Assembly: GCA_021404525.1 (NCBI GenBank) | Contig: JAAWWE010000006.1 | Coordinates: 124,001 to 188,000 of the forward strand | DNA: 64,000 bases | Direction: 5' to 3' | Source: Rhodobiaceae bacterium | Lineage (GTDB): Bacteria > Pseudomonadota > Alphaproteobacteria > Parvibaculales > Parvibaculaceae | In this document: positions 33,383-42,951 of the stretch, one piece after another | Numbering within the stretch: the stretch's first letter is position 1 | How the letters are laid out: each line of letters begins with the position of its first letter | Program-made: the position numbers and the translations under genes | Notes under the pieces: model-generated | Databases searched by the model: none | Told to the model about the DNA's origin: nothing | The model's input: only the letters and a program-made list of their open reading frames with translations

Positions 33383-33829
33383 ATGAGCCATCGCTCCTCA
33401 AATAATGGCGAAGACCTGAATACCAGCCTGGACAATGTGACCCGCTTGCGGATCGCTGACGGGTCTCAGTCCATTCGCCATGTCTTTGTCCGAGATCTGG
33501 TGCTTGATGGAGAAATTGGCGTCTATGCGCACGAAAAGGACGGTTTCCAGCAGCCCATGCGGTTCAATATTGACCTAACAGTGCGCGAAGTGGCCCATGG
33601 CGATGCGCTGGAAAACGTCGTTTGCTACGAGCAGATCGTCAATAAGGTCAAAAACCTGCTTACTGAAGGTCACGTCAATCTCGTCGAAACCCTGGCAGAG
33701 CGCATCGCCTCCAGGTGTCTGGAGGACGGTCGGGTTGAGTGTGCAAGGGTCCGGGTAGAAAAGCTTGCCGCTATTGCAGAAGTGGCAAGTGTTGGGGTGG
33801 AAATCGAGCGTGTCCGAGCGCGCACCTAA
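33383..33829 (+). CDS. folB: dihydroneopterin aldolase
   Basis: A 148-residue protein of the FolB fold, which cleaves dihydroneopterin to 6-hydroxymethyl-dihydropterin in folate synthesis. The strand VFVRDLVLDGEIGVYAHEKDGFQQP, the CYEQIVNKV helix and the VNLVETLAERIA helix with its active-site Glu are typical. The C-terminal strand VRVEKLAAIAEVASVGVEIER completes the fold. A polar N-terminal extension of about 30 residues is longer than in the minimal enzyme. AAGGAA lies upstream of the ATG. It forms an operon with the probable pteridine reductase. A long AT-rich gap follows. Confidence 0.92.
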   Translation: MSHRSSNNGEDLNTSLDNVTRLRIADGSQSIRHVFVRDLVLDGEIGVYAHEKDGFQQPMRFNIDLTVREVAHGDALENVVCYEQIVNKVKNLLTEGHVNLVETLAERIASRCLEDGRVECARVRVEKLAAIAEVASVGVEIERVRART

Positions 33830-34281
33830 AGGCCCAAAAAGCTCTTAAGTAAAACCATAATACTACCTTTACTGCATTGAATTTTTTCACATTTTTGTCA
33901 TATGAAAATAGACCGCATGCGGACATTTGTGCACACGGCGGCGATCGCCAAATTAACCATAAGGTTTAGAGGTTGATTCTGGACCCGTTTTTGCCGAACA
34001 CCCGGGACGCGCAAAAAAGCTTATTGTTTTCAATGGGTTAAAAATGGGCACTTTGTACCCAATATTCGAATAATCGTTGTGTCACAATCAGTTGCATCGA
34101 ATCCCTTGAGATTCTCAACAACTTTATCCACAGGTCAGAGGTGGAACAGATCGGTCCAGTAAAGAAGCAGAATTTGGGAAGAAAAGCCTTCGAAAGCCTG
34201 GCCCTCTATTCAACTGTGCTACGCCACTACTACATCAAGCTATACATCAACGATTCTACATAGACGGGACGAAAGAAAGCG
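33830..34281. other. 452-bp AT-rich intergenic region before uvrC
   Basis: No coding gene is seen. It holds a perfect palindrome CCGCATGCGG (33913-33922), GCGATCGC (33941-33948), TTAACCAT (33953-33960, a CtrA-like half-site), the inverted repeat TTGAGA-T-TCTCAA near 34106-34118 and one perfect DnaA box TTATCCACA (34124-34132). The content suggests a regulated promoter for uvrC rather than an origin, as only one strong DnaA box is present. A damage-response operator is possible, but I see no clear LexA-type site. Confidence 0.5.
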
Positions 34282-36213
34282 ATGAGCAAAGACGCCATGA
34301 ACAGTGAGGCAGACGAGCTTCATGGCGCGGCTTTGATCGCTGAGAAGGTCAAAACACTCCCTGATAGTCCCGGCGTCTACCGCATGCTGAAAAACAACGG
34401 CGATGTGCTTTATGTCGGAAAAGCGCGCAGCCTGAAGAAGCGTGTAACCAGCTATACAAAGCTCGCTGGCCATTCCAATCGAATTGCGCGAATGATCGCC
34501 TCCACCGAGGCAATGGAGTTCATCACCACAGCAACAGAAACCGACGCCCTCCTGCTTGAGGCCAATCTCATCAAGCAGCTAAAGCCCCGCTACAATGTGC
34601 TGCTGCGCGACGACAAATCCTTCCCCTATATCTTACTCACGTCCGATCATGACTACCCACAAGTCGTGAAGCACCGCGGCAGCCGCTCTCGCGAAGGGGA
34701 TTATTTCGGTCCCTTTGCATCGGCGGGATCTGTCACACGCACCCTCAACACGCTCCAGAGAGCCTTTCTGCTGCGCTCTTGCACCGACTCTGTATTTGAC
34801 GCCCGCACCCGTCCCTGTCTGCTCTATCAAATCAAGCGCTGTTCAGCGCCCTGCACCGGTGAAATCAGTAAAGAGGACTATGCCGAACTGGTCTCAGAGT
34901 CCCGTGACTTTCTCCAAGGCAAAAGCCGTCGGACACAGGAACACCTGGCCGAACTGATGGAAGCCGCCAGTGCCAAGCTTGACTTCGAGGGTGCTGCCAT
35001 CTATCGCGACCGAATACGGGCCCTCACCAATATCCAGTCCCACCAGGGCATCAACCCGCAATCGGTCACCGATGCGGATGTCTTCGCTGTTGCTGAAGAG
35101 AGTGGACAGACCTGCGTTCAGGTCTTCTTCTTCCGAGGCGGGCAGAACTGGGGCAACCGTGCCTATTTCCCACGACACGAAAAAGGCTTCACCCGCGCCG
35201 AAGTGCTCGATGCGTTCCTCGCCCAATTCTATGACGAGCGACCCGCCCCACCGAAAATCTTCCTAAGCGATGATGTGCCAGGCCGCACGCTGTTGGGCGA
35301 GGCGCTCACCATAAGGGCGGAGCGGCGTATTGCGGTTTCCGTCCCGCAACGTGGCGAGAAGCGGGAGCTCGTGGAACACGCGCTGCGCAATGCCAAAGAT
35401 GCCCTCGACCGCCGACAGGCTGAGTCAGCGACCCAACGCAAACTCCTGAATGAACTGGCAGAGATCTTCGGTCTTGATACCCCGCCCGAGCGCATTGAAG
35501 TCTATGACAACAGCCACATTCAAGGCACAAACCAGGTAGGCGGCATGATCGTTGCCGGGCCGGAAGGGTTCCTGAAAAACCAGTATCGGAAATTCAACAT
35601 CAAGGGCGACTCCATTGAGCCCGGCGACGACTACGGCATGATGCGCCAGGTGCTCACACGCCGATTTACGCGCCTGCTGAAAGAAAGCGCGGCCGCCGCC
35701 GAAACAGATGGATCTGAGGAGACGTCGGAACACAGCATCGACGCAAAACGCGCCAACGGCTGGCCGGACGTGATCCTGATAGACGGCGGGATGGGACAGC
35801 TCTCCGTCACAATGGAAGTGATGACGGAGCTCGGCATTGACGATGTGGCTGTCGTCTCTATTGCCAAAGGACCAGACCGGAATGCCGGCCGCGAGCGCTT
35901 CTTTATGCCAGGCCGCGACCCGTTTTCATTGCCGGAAAAGAGCCCAGCGCTCTACTTCCTGCAAAGGTTGCGCGACGAGGCACACCGGTTTGCCATTGGG
36001 TCCCACCGCGCCAGACGCGCCAAGCAGGCCAAATCGAACCCTCTCGACAATGTGCCGGGTGTAGGTGCATCTCGTAAGCGGGCACTGCTCCATCATTTCG
36101 GGTCTGCCAAAGCCGTCTCAAGAGCCGGCCTAACAGATTTGAGCTCAGTCGAGGGTATCTCTGAAAAAGTCGCCAAAGCAGTCTATGATCATTTCCACGG
36201 AACACCCGATTGA
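34282..36213 (+). CDS. uvrC: excinuclease ABC subunit C
   Basis: A 643-residue dual-incision nuclease of nucleotide excision repair. The N-terminal GIY-YIG domain has [18 protein letters not shown]. The UvrB-interacting UVR motif is [16 protein letters not shown]. The C-terminal RNase H-like endonuclease shows [17 protein letters not shown] and [11 protein letters not shown], with the catalytic acidic residues. The double helix-hairpin-helix reads [19 protein letters not shown]. All are in the expected order. An acidic insert ([13 protein letters not shown]) lies before the second nuclease motif. The ATG has a weak ribosome binding site. pgsA follows 25 bp downstream, an association common in proteobacteria. 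Confidence 0.97.
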   Translation: MSKDAMNSEADELHGAALIAEKVKTLPDSPGVYRMLKNNGDVLYVGKARSLKKRVTSYTKLAGHSNRIARMIASTEAMEFITTATETDALLLEANLIKQLKPRYNVLLRDDKSFPYILLTSDHDYPQVVKHRGSRSREGDYFGPFASAGSVTRTLNTLQRAFLLRSCTDSVFDARTRPCLLYQIKRCSAPCTGEISKEDYAELVSESRDFLQGKSRRTQEHLAELMEAASAKLDFEGAAIYRDRIRALTNIQSHQGINPQSVTDADVFAVAEESGQTCVQVFFFRGGQNWGNRAYFPRHEKGFTRAEVLDAFLAQFYDERPAPPKIFLSDDVPGRTLLGEALTIRAERRIAVSVPQRGEKRELVEHALRNAKDALDRRQAESATQRKLLNELAEIFGLDTPPERIEVYDNSHIQGTNQVGGMIVAGPEGFLKNQYRKFNIKGDSIEPGDDYGMMRQVLTRRFTRLLKESAAAAETDGSEETSEHSIDAKRANGWPDVILIDGGMGQLSVTMEVMTELGIDDVAVVSIAKGPDRNAGRERFFMPGRDPFSLPEKSPALYFLQRLRDEAHRFAIGSHRARRAKQAKSNPLDNVPGVGASRKRALLHHFGSAKAVSRAGLTDLSSVEGISEKVAKAVYDHFHGTPD

Positions 36214-36238
36214 CGTATTCCAGTGGTAAGGTGCGAGT

Positions 36239-36859
36239 ATGACGGACACACAGAGCAGTAAACTGGACAGAAGAACGGCCGTTCTGACGAGCTTGCCCAA
36301 CCTGCTGACCTATGCCCGCATCCTTATGGTGCCCGCATTGGTGGCAGGGTTTTATCTGGAAGGACCAGCCGCCAACTGGACAACTCTGGGCATCTTCATA
36401 CTTGCCGCGATCACCGACTATTTCGATGGCTACTTCGCAAGAGCCTGGGAACAAACGTCAAATCTTGGGCGCATGCTCGATCCAATAGCGGACAAACTGT
36501 TGGTCTCTGCTGCCCTTTTTATGCTGATTGCCAATGACACCATCAGCTGGGGCTCTGTCCTGGCAGCCATCATCATTCTGAGCCGCGAAATCCTGGTCTC
36601 AGGGCTGCGCGAATTTTTGGCTCAGGTCCGCGTCAGCGTGCCGGTGAGCCAGTTGGCAAAATGGAAAACAGCCATCCAGATGATTGCGATTGCCTTTCTG
36701 TTGGCGGGTGACGCCGGCGAGGCGATTTTGCCTGGGACCCAACAGGTGGGCATCTGGCTCCTTTGGATTGCGGCAGGCCTCACTCTATATACAGGGTACG
36801 ACTATTTCAGAGGCGGGCTTCGCCACGTCATCGAAGACGACGCCAAATCCGCTGACTAA
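36239..36859 (+). CDS. pgsA: CDP-diacylglycerol-glycerol-3-phosphate phosphatidyltransferase
   Basis: A 206-residue integral membrane enzyme that makes phosphatidylglycerol phosphate from CDP-diacylglycerol. It carries the CDP-alcohol phosphotransferase motif D-x2-D-G-x2-A-R-x8-G-x3-D-x3-D, seen as DYFDGYFARAWEQTSNLG followed by RMLDPIADK. About six hydrophobic segments surround it. The N-terminus SLPNLLTYARILMVP is typical of PgsA. It follows uvrC by 25 bp and precedes moaD by 12 bp, so uvrC-pgsA-moaD-moaE probably form one transcript. Confidence 0.96.
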   Translation: MTDTQSSKLDRRTAVLTSLPNLLTYARILMVPALVAGFYLEGPAANWTTLGIFILAAITDYFDGYFARAWEQTSNLGRMLDPIADKLLVSAALFMLIANDTISWGSVLAAIIILSREILVSGLREFLAQVRVSVPVSQLAKWKTAIQMIAIAFLLAGDAGEAILPGTQQVGIWLLWIAAGLTLYTGYDYFRGGLRHVIEDDAKSAD

Positions 36860-36871
36860 AACAGGTTTCCT

Positions 36872-37126
36872 ATGAAAGTCCTCTATTTCGCATGGTTTCG
36901 AGACCGCATCGGCTTGGCCGAAGAAGAAATTGACCTGTCGGATGCTGACAAGTTGACGGTAAAGGACTTTATCGGAGAACTCGCAAAACGGGGGGATGGG
37001 TATGCCACTGCCTTCGAAGATATGAATGTTGTGCATGTTGCCCTCGATATGCAGGAAGTGGATCACGGCACATTGATCGGCGGCGCATCCGAAATCGCCT
37101 TCTATCCACCCTTCACCGGCGGCTGA
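36872..37126 (+). CDS. moaD: molybdopterin synthase sulfur carrier subunit
   Basis: An 84-residue beta-grasp ubiquitin-like protein ending in PPFTGG. The terminal Gly-Gly is thiocarboxylated and donates sulfur to precursor Z in molybdopterin synthesis. The N-terminal strand KVLYFAWFRDRIGL and VAL-x-MQEVDH segment match MoaD. Its stop is 3 bp before the moaE start, so the two subunits are made together in the cytoplasm. Length is normal. Confidence 0.95.
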   Translation: MKVLYFAWFRDRIGLAEEEIDLSDADKLTVKDFIGELAKRGDGYATAFEDMNVVHVALDMQEVDHGTLIGGASEIAFYPPFTGG

Positions 37127-37129
37127 CCC

Positions 37130-37594
37130 ATGGTCCGCGTACAAACAGAGGATTTCGACCCCGGTGCCGAGATGGACACGCTTGTCGCTGGGCGGACCGA
37201 CATCGGCGCAACAGTAAGCTTTGTAGGATACATGCGCTCACGGAACGAAAACCGTGATATTGAGACCATGACCCTGGAACACTATCCAGGTATGGCCGAA
37301 AAAGCCTTGCGCGAAATTGAAGCTGAGGCTCACAAGAGATGGCCTCTGCAGGCCAGCACCATCATCCACCGCGTCGGACCTCTGACACCCAGCGACAGAA
37401 TAGTTTTGGTCATCACCGCGTCGGCGCACCGTCAAGCGGCATTTGAGGCCGCGGAATTTCTGATGGATTGGTTGAAGACCAAAGCCCCCTTCTGGAAAAA
37501 GGAGTCGGGCCCAGAAGGTGAGAGTTGGGTGTCGTCAAGAAGCACAGACGAAGACGCCGCCCAAAGATGGACGGCGCCAGCTAAATCCGAATAG
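37130..37594 (+). CDS. moaE: molybdopterin synthase catalytic subunit
   Basis: A 154-residue large subunit of molybdopterin synthase. It has VSFVGYMR near the N-terminus, LEHYPGMAEKALREIEAEA, IIHRVGPLTPSDRIVLVITASAHRQAAFEA and LKTKAPFWKKE, whose lysines and arginines bind the precursor and the MoaD C-terminus. It forms the heterotetramer with MoaD, encoded just upstream. Genes for the rest of the cofactor pathway are not in this window. The end is 8 bp from the convergent ilvE stop. Confidence 0.95.
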   Translation: MVRVQTEDFDPGAEMDTLVAGRTDIGATVSFVGYMRSRNENRDIETMTLEHYPGMAEKALREIEAEAHKRWPLQASTIIHRVGPLTPSDRIVLVITASAHRQAAFEAAEFLMDWLKTKAPFWKKESGPEGESWVSSRSTDEDAAQRWTAPAKSE

Positions 37595-37602
37595 CGAGAA
37601 CC

Positions 37603-38490
37603 TTAGGCGGCGCTCACCTTGGGCTGCACTTCTGCAGAATAGTCATCCATCAGTGTTTTGGTGATGGTCGACGGTGTGTAGGTGTAAGGCCCGATCTCCG
37701 CAACGGCGGTGACTTCTACTGCAGTGCCGGTAATGAAGCACTCACTGAAATCCCCCAGCTCTTCTTCTTTGATATGGCGCTCCACGATCTCATATCCGCG
37801 TTTGCGCGCAAGATCGATCACTGTGCGGCGGGTGATCCCATCCAGAAAACAGTCAGGTGTTGGGGTATGCAAGACGCCGTCTTTGACGAAGAACACATTT
37901 GCACCGGTCATTTCTGCGACATAACCGCGATAATCCATCATCAACGCATCCGCATAGCCTTTGGCTTCTGCTGCGTGTTTGGAAACGGTGCAGATCATGT
38001 AGAGACCGGCCGCTTTGGAATCGCAAGGCGCTGTTTCCGGTGAAGGCCGACGATATTGCGCAATATCCGCTCGAATGCCTTTAAACCGCAGCTCCGGGTC
38101 GAAATAGGATGGCCACTCCCACGACGCGACGGCGACGTGAATTTTGTTCTTCTGCGCAGAGACTGCCATCATCTCGCTGCCCCGCCAGGCCACGGGACGA
38201 ACATATCCATCCACAATACCCTGCGCAGCCACAGCTTTCCGACACGCGTCGTCGATTTCCTCTATGCTATAGGGAATCTCAAACCCAAGAATTTCAGCCG
38301 ACTTAAAAAGCCGTTCGGTATGTTCACGCAGTTTGAAAATTTCGCCGCCATAAACCCGCTCGCCTTCAAAGACGCAGCTGGCATAATGAAGCCCATGTGT
38401 CAGAACATGCACCTTCGCATCCGTCCATGGAACGAGGTCGCCGTTGAACCAGATAAAGCCGTCTCGCTTATCAAATGGAATGTCCGCCAT
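37603..38490 (-). CDS. ilvE: branched-chain amino acid aminotransferase
   Basis: A 295-residue fold-type IV PLP aminotransferase that converts branched-chain 2-oxo acids to valine, leucine and isoleucine. The N-terminus IWFNGDLVPWTDAKVHVLTHGLHYASCVFEGER, a central SKAAGLYM segment with the PLP-binding Lys and the EMTGANVFFVKDG and LDGITRRTVI motifs are characteristic. The start context is a normal ATG. It diverges from petP across 215 bp, an arrangement common in alphaproteobacteria. It lies 8 bp from the convergent moaE stop. Confidence 0.96.
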   Translation of the reverse strand: MADIPFDKRDGFIWFNGDLVPWTDAKVHVLTHGLHYASCVFEGERVYGGEIFKLREHTERLFKSAEILGFEIPYSIEEIDDACRKAVAAQGIVDGYVRPVAWRGSEMMAVSAQKNKIHVAVASWEWPSYFDPELRFKGIRADIAQYRRPSPETAPCDSKAAGLYMICTVSKHAAEAKGYADALMMDYRGYVAEMTGANVFFVKDGVLHTPTPDCFLDGITRRTVIDLARKRGYEIVERHIKEEELGDFSECFITGTAVEVTAVAEIGPYTYTPSTITKTLMDDYSAEVQPKVSAA

Positions 38491-38705
38491 GAGCCTGGAT
38501 CCTGATTGTTTCCTGACCGATCTGGCGCAAGCGCGATCTTCTTCGCCAGCAGCGTTTGCCCCATTCAGGCCGCTGCCTACAAAAATTGCAGCACATCCGG
38601 TCTTTGGGTCAAAATACTGGCACTCACGTCGCGAAAACGCCAGATGGGTTCATTTCTGTCGTAAATTCGATTGTCAAAGTAACTATATGATCGAGATATG
38701 TCAAC

Positions 38706-39245
38706 ATGGCTGACATAAAAACAAGCACCCTGGCATCAGGAGCAAACCATAAAGCGGCGGAATCCGGCGAAAATCTCGCCGAAAAAGAAGCCCTCATCCA
38801 GGCAATCGAACTGCTGTTTTTTGCCTACAGGGACTTTGTGAGCGATCCGGATGCGATTCTGGAGGCGGACGGATTGGGCCGTGCCCACCACCGCGTCGTC
38901 CATTTTGTCGGCCGCAATCCAGGCATCACGGTCGCTGAGCTGTTGGGAATATTACGGATCACCAAACAGAGTCTCGCGCGTGTCTTGCGAGAACTGATTG
39001 AGCGGGAACTCATCGAACAAAAGACAGGCACCCGCGACCGCCGACAACGCCATCTCCACCTGACTGAAGCGGGCACCAGTCTTGAACGGCGCCTGGCCGT
39101 GCCACAGCATGCGCGCGTGGCAAAGGCAATCGCGGACGCTGGACCAGAGGCAGCGGATGCCTGGAAAAAAATTCTCCTCAATCTCGTCAACGAAGACGAA
39201 CGAGCCGCCGTGGAGACCCTCATCACAAATGGTGAGGTACCTTAA
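38706..39245 (+). CDS. petP: MarR-type regulator, PetP-like
   Basis: A 179-residue winged-helix regulator of the MarR family. HVVHFVGRNPGITVAELLGILRITKQSLARVLRELIERELIEQ forms the DNA-binding part, followed by the wing with GTRDRRQRHLHLTEAG. Its stop codon overlaps the start of the response regulator (TAATG), so the two are translationally coupled. In Rhodobacter capsulatus the adjacent petP and petR genes are needed for cytochrome bc1 expression, and the MarR / response-regulator pairing here matches. The name is assigned by that context. Its ligand is unknown. Confidence 0.85.
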   Translation: MADIKTSTLASGANHKAAESGENLAEKEALIQAIELLFFAYRDFVSDPDAILEADGLGRAHHRVVHFVGRNPGITVAELLGILRITKQSLARVLRELIERELIEQKTGTRDRRQRHLHLTEAGTSLERRLAVPQHARVAKAIADAGPEAADAWKKILLNLVNEDERAAVETLITNGEVP

Positions 39246-39958
39246 TGTCCCTTGCCGCGTCCGAAGCCGGTACGACATCGTTCGATGAAGAAACACCGCA
39301 TATTCTGGTTGTGGACGATGATCGGCGCATCCGCGAACTGCTAAAAAAATATCTGAGTGAGAACGGCTATCGCATCTCGACGGCAGAAAGTGCGGCCGAA
39401 GCACGCGCGCGCATGGAAGGTATTGCTTTTGATTTGCTCGTGCTGGATGTGATGATGCCTGGTGAGACCGGCTTGGAACTCACGAAATCCCTTAGGCTCG
39501 ATTCATCAATTCCCATTCTGCTTCTGACCGCCCGCGCGGAAACCGAACATCGAATTGAGGGCTTTGAAGGGGGCGCAGACGACTACTTGCCCAAACCTTT
39601 TGAACCCCGGGAATTATTGCTGCGCATTGGGACCATTCTTCGGCGCACAGTACCCGAAAAAACCGATACCAGTCAGGTCCGCCTGGGCGCCTGCCGGTTT
39701 GATCGCCAAAGAGGCGAGCTCTGGCGGGACGGCAATCTGGTGCGCCTGACAGATCGCGAAATCCAGATGATGCACCTCTTTGCAAGCCGCCCGAATGAAA
39801 CGCTGTCCCGCACCCTCTTGAGAAACGATGAGGCAGGCACCGAACGGGCGATTGACGTTCAGATTAACCGCCTTCGGCGGAAAATTGAGAAAGACCCGAA
39901 AAATCCAATTTATCTCCAAACCATCCGCGGTCTGGGATACGTTTTGAAACCCGATTGA
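39245..39958 (+). CDS. petR: OmpR-family response regulator, PetR-like
   Basis: A 237-residue response regulator. The receiver domain (about 18-135) has the acidic triad D24-D25, phosphoacceptor D68 in LVLDVMMPG, and Lys117 in LPKPFEPRE. The C-terminal winged helix of OmpR/PhoB type (about 145-235) ends DVQINRLRRKIEKDPKNPIYLQTIRGLGYVL. It is coupled to petP upstream and followed 52 bp later by a histidine kinase gene, its likely partner. Cytochrome b and c1 genes are in this window too, 22 kb away, and are plausible targets by analogy with Rhodobacter; no binding site is defined here. Confidence 0.92.
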   Translation: MSLAASEAGTTSFDEETPHILVVDDDRRIRELLKKYLSENGYRISTAESAAEARARMEGIAFDLLVLDVMMPGETGLELTKSLRLDSSIPILLLTARAETEHRIEGFEGGADDYLPKPFEPRELLLRIGTILRRTVPEKTDTSQVRLGACRFDRQRGELWRDGNLVRLTDREIQMMHLFASRPNETLSRTLLRNDEAGTERAIDVQINRLRRKIEKDPKNPIYLQTIRGLGYVLKPD

Positions 39959-40010
39959 ACCCGCATGCACCCGTTGCGAGCGGCACCCAAATTCTAGGGA
40001 AAAGAAACGG

Positions 40011-41411
40011 ATGAGTGGCGTCGACATTCAGGATAAGCAGCCCAGCGCACGCGCCCAAAGGCAAACGCCGAACACGGGTAGCGGCATCCATCCCTTTCGT
40101 GTCTTAAAAAAGCTGATGCCCCGCGGCCTTTATGGCCGGTCTCTGATCATCATCGTCGCCCCGATGGTATTGCTGCAGGTCGTCGTGACCTATGTGTTTC
40201 TGGAGCGCCACTGGCAGATGGTGACGGAGAAACTCTCCGGCGCCGTCGTCAGCGACATTGCGCTGCTCCTGGAGGCGAACACCACTTTCCCAGAAGGCGA
40301 AGCCAGCGCACCGCAACTGACGGCACTTGCCTGGGAGCAGTTGGAAATGAGTGTCTCATTCCGCCCAGGCGAAACACTGCCCACTGAAACACCGGATCCG
40401 GGCTTTTCTCTACTTGATCAATCATTGCGCAGCGAACTCGAAAAGAGGATTGGCAAACCCTATTGGCTCGATACGGTTTCCTATCCAGACTATGTAGACA
40501 TTCGAATACAAACGACCGATGGGGTGATGCGTGTCCTGCCTCTACGAAGCAGAGTCTATGCAACAAACTCTCACATCTTCCTTGTCTGGATGGGGGGAGC
40601 GTCGCTTCTCCTGATAGCTATCGCCATTCTCTTTTTGAGGAATCAGATACGCCCTATTGAGAGGCTCGCCGTCGCGGCTGAAAGTTTCGGCAAAGGCCGA
40701 AAGTCGGGACCTTTCAAACCATCAGGGGCTCTGGAAGTGCGCCGAGCAGCAGCTGCCTTCCTCGACATGCGTGAGCGCATTCAGCGACAGATCGACCAAC
40801 GCACCACCATGCTTGCAGGGGTCAGTCACGATCTGCGCACCCCGCTTACTCGTTTCAAACTCCAGATCGCCATGATGGGAAACAATCCAGAAGTCGACGA
40901 ACTCAAAAGCGATGTGCGCGACATGGAGCACATGCTTGAGGACTATCTGGCGTTTGCCCGCGGCGAAGAAGGAGAAGAAGCACAAATCGTTGACCTCGCC
41001 GATCTTCTGAACGAAGTGCGCCTGGATGGGCAGCGGCATGGGCACCAGATCGCTGTTGAATCAGAACCAGGCATCACACTGCCGCTCAGGAGGGCAACCT
41101 TCAAGCGCTGCCTGACAAACCTAACAGACAACGCCACCCGCTACGCAAACACCGTGCGACTGACACTGTCTTCAACGAAAGATGCTGTCACCATATCCGT
41201 TGATGACAATGGAGAGGGCATACCAGAGGACCAGCTTGAAGAAGTGTTCCGCCCTTTCCATCGCCTCGATACCGCGCGCAATCTCGACAATGCGGGAACG
41301 GGCTTGGGCCTAGCCATCGCACGCGACGTCGCAAGATCTCATGGCGGTGATATCACTTTGTCGAAGAGTGCTTTGGGTGGCCTGCGCGCGGAAATTACTC
41401 TGCCGCACTAG
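40011..41411 (+). CDS. EnvZ-like sensor histidine kinase
   Basis: A 466-residue membrane kinase. Two transmembrane helices (about 44-64 and 189-209) flank a 120-residue periplasmic sensor with conserved YWLDTVSYPDYVDIRI. A HAMP region follows, then the H-box GVSHDLRTPLTRFKLQ with His273, an N-box NLTDNATRYA, and ATP-lid motifs DNGEGIPEDQ and GTGLGLAIARDV. The petR gene 52 bp upstream is its probable partner. The 3' end overlaps the convergent TetR gene by 17 bp. The ligand sensed is unknown. Confidence 0.93.
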   Translation: MSGVDIQDKQPSARAQRQTPNTGSGIHPFRVLKKLMPRGLYGRSLIIIVAPMVLLQVVVTYVFLERHWQMVTEKLSGAVVSDIALLLEANTTFPEGEASAPQLTALAWEQLEMSVSFRPGETLPTETPDPGFSLLDQSLRSELEKRIGKPYWLDTVSYPDYVDIRIQTTDGVMRVLPLRSRVYATNSHIFLVWMGGASLLLIAIAILFLRNQIRPIERLAVAAESFGKGRKSGPFKPSGALEVRRAAAAFLDMRERIQRQIDQRTTMLAGVSHDLRTPLTRFKLQIAMMGNNPEVDELKSDVRDMEHMLEDYLAFARGEEGEEAQIVDLADLLNEVRLDGQRHGHQIAVESEPGITLPLRRATFKRCLTNLTDNATRYANTVRLTLSSTKDAVTISVDDNGEGIPEDQLEEVFRPFHRLDTARNLDNAGTGLGLAIARDVARSHGGDITLSKSALGGLRAEITLPH

Positions 41412-42021
41412 CATGGGGTGGTGTTGCGTTGGTTGCAGTTGCAGCTGTATCCCCCCACAAGGCGGATGATTGCTGAAGACGCTTATCAAGTTCCGACATT
41501 GTTTTGCCGAGCCCTGGCTCATCGTCTAGCCAAACCCGAAAGGCAGCGAGCCAGACAAGAGCGAGCGCCCTCGCACGAACCGCGCCATACATGCCACCGG
41601 AGTCAATCGAGGCAGCCTCAAGCATCCAATGCATGGACCGAAGTGCTGGGCGCGTTCCCGCGAGAAGGCCAAACGGGTCGCGGGCGAGATCACGAGAGAT
41701 CGCTGTTACACCTTCTTTGTAAGGGCCAAGTTCATCAAACCGCAGCATCAGCACATCAAAAAGGCGGTCCTTGGGACGCTCCCCTTCCTGGTCTTCCGGG
41801 TCAACCGCGCGGAGCACCCGCACATCGGTCCTCCGGGAAAACGCAGCAAGCACCGCCCGTTTTCCAGAAAAAGTGCCATGCAGGTCTGCCAGCGGCACTT
41901 TTGCCTGCGATGCGACCTCAGACAGCGAACAACGATTCCACCCCTCCTCAGCGGCGAGCTGAAGGGCAGCATCGATAATTTTATCTTCTGTCGTTTTTCG
42001 CGGTGCCAAGGCTCTGCTCAC
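41395..42021 (-). CDS. TetR/COQ9-like regulator
   Basis: A 208-residue protein. The N-terminal helix-turn-helix (about 14-55) reads KIIDAALQLAAEEGWNRCSLSEVASQAKVPLADLHGTF, where the canonical Y-x-H-F is degenerate. The C-terminal domain contains RDLARDPFGLLAGTRPALRSMHWMLEAA, similar to alphaproteobacterial TetR and COQ9-like proteins. The COQ9 fold is a lipid-binding derivative of TetR, so DNA binding is likely but not certain. The start is a GTG with no clear ribosome binding site. Its last 17 bp overlap the end of the histidine kinase gene. Confidence 0.8.
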   Translation of the reverse strand: MSRALAPRKTTEDKIIDAALQLAAEEGWNRCSLSEVASQAKVPLADLHGTFSGKRAVLAAFSRRTDVRVLRAVDPEDQEGERPKDRLFDVLMLRFDELGPYKEGVTAISRDLARDPFGLLAGTRPALRSMHWMLEAASIDSGGMYGAVRARALALVWLAAFRVWLDDEPGLGKTMSELDKRLQQSSALWGDTAATATNATPPHASAAE

Positions 42022-42072
42022 CTGCTGTCACGGGGTAGACATGAACCATAGTACAAAATGACTGAAAAGAGC

Positions 42073-42909
42073 TTACTGCTTTGACAGTTCTCTTGATCGA
42101 TCACGCGCAGCCGTCATGCCAGAACGCATGAGCTGTGCAAGCCCGTCAGGCCCGAGAAGCACATCCAGCGCCGCTGCTGTGGTGCCCCCAGGAGATGTTA
42201 CATTCTGACGGAGCGTTGCAGCATCATCTGGCAGTGTTTCGAGCATCGCCCCGGCGCCGGCCACAGTCATCCGTGCCAGCTGAGCTGCAAGATCTGGCTC
42301 AAGGCCCAGCGCTTCTCCCGCAGCTGTCATGGTTTCTGCGAGCGCAAATACATAGGCAGGGCCACTTCCCGAAAGTGCCGTCACCGCATCCATCTGAGTT
42401 TCTGCAGCAAGCCAAACAACGTCGCCGACGGTGCCCAACAGACTGTCGCAGATCGCCTTGTCAGCATCGGTAACAAGGTCATTCCCGATGACTGCTGTAA
42501 TTCCTTTGCCAACCGAGGAAGGTGTGTTGGGCATCGCACGGATGATTGCCGCCCCGCCCCCAAGCAATTCATCCAAGCGCTCAAGGTCAACACCAGCAGC
42601 AATCGAGAGGAACAAAGTTCCCGGCCGGACAAGGGGTCGTAGGTCTGGCAACACCGCATCCATGATCTGAGGTTTTACAGCCAGCACCACTATGCGCGGG
42701 GAGACCTGAATTTCTTCCAAGGGAAGATTTAGGCGCAGCCCTTTCTCGGCCACCAATTGTGCCATTTCTGCAGGTGGTGTCGGATCGCGCAAGAACACGT
42801 TCGATGGTTCAAGCCCCTGATCCAGCCAGCCCGTCAGAAGAGCTCCACCCATTTTTCCGGCACCAACCAGTACCAGCGGATCATCGAAACGCAGCATCTC
42901 ATCACTCAC
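42073..42909 (-). CDS. proC: pyrroline-5-carboxylate reductase
   Basis: A 278-residue NADPH-dependent enzyme that makes proline from pyrroline-5-carboxylate. The N-terminal Rossmann loop is LVLVGAGKMGGALLTGWL. The catalytic C-terminal helices include AVTALSGSGPAYVFALAETMTAAG and NVTSPGGTTAAALDVL, the family signature. The start may be the GTG at 42909 or an ATG 12 bases later. ybjN lies upstream on the same strand (42 bp), a common pairing in alphaproteobacteria. Confidence 0.96.
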   Translation of the reverse strand: MSDEMLRFDDPLVLVGAGKMGGALLTGWLDQGLEPSNVFLRDPTPPAEMAQLVAEKGLRLNLPLEEIQVSPRIVVLAVKPQIMDAVLPDLRPLVRPGTLFLSIAAGVDLERLDELLGGGAAIIRAMPNTPSSVGKGITAVIGNDLVTDADKAICDSLLGTVGDVVWLAAETQMDAVTALSGSGPAYVFALAETMTAAGEALGLEPDLAAQLARMTVAGAGAMLETLPDDAATLRQNVTSPGGTTAAALDVLLGPDGLAQLMRSGMTAARDRSRELSKQ

Positions 42910-42951
42910 TTGCTCAAATCGGGTTTACACAAACGCGAGGCCTTGAACAGA

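Noticed and set aside
33830..34281. Replication origin
   Set aside because: Only one perfect DnaA box, no array of boxes, and no origin-typical neighbours such as dnaA, hemE or parAB.
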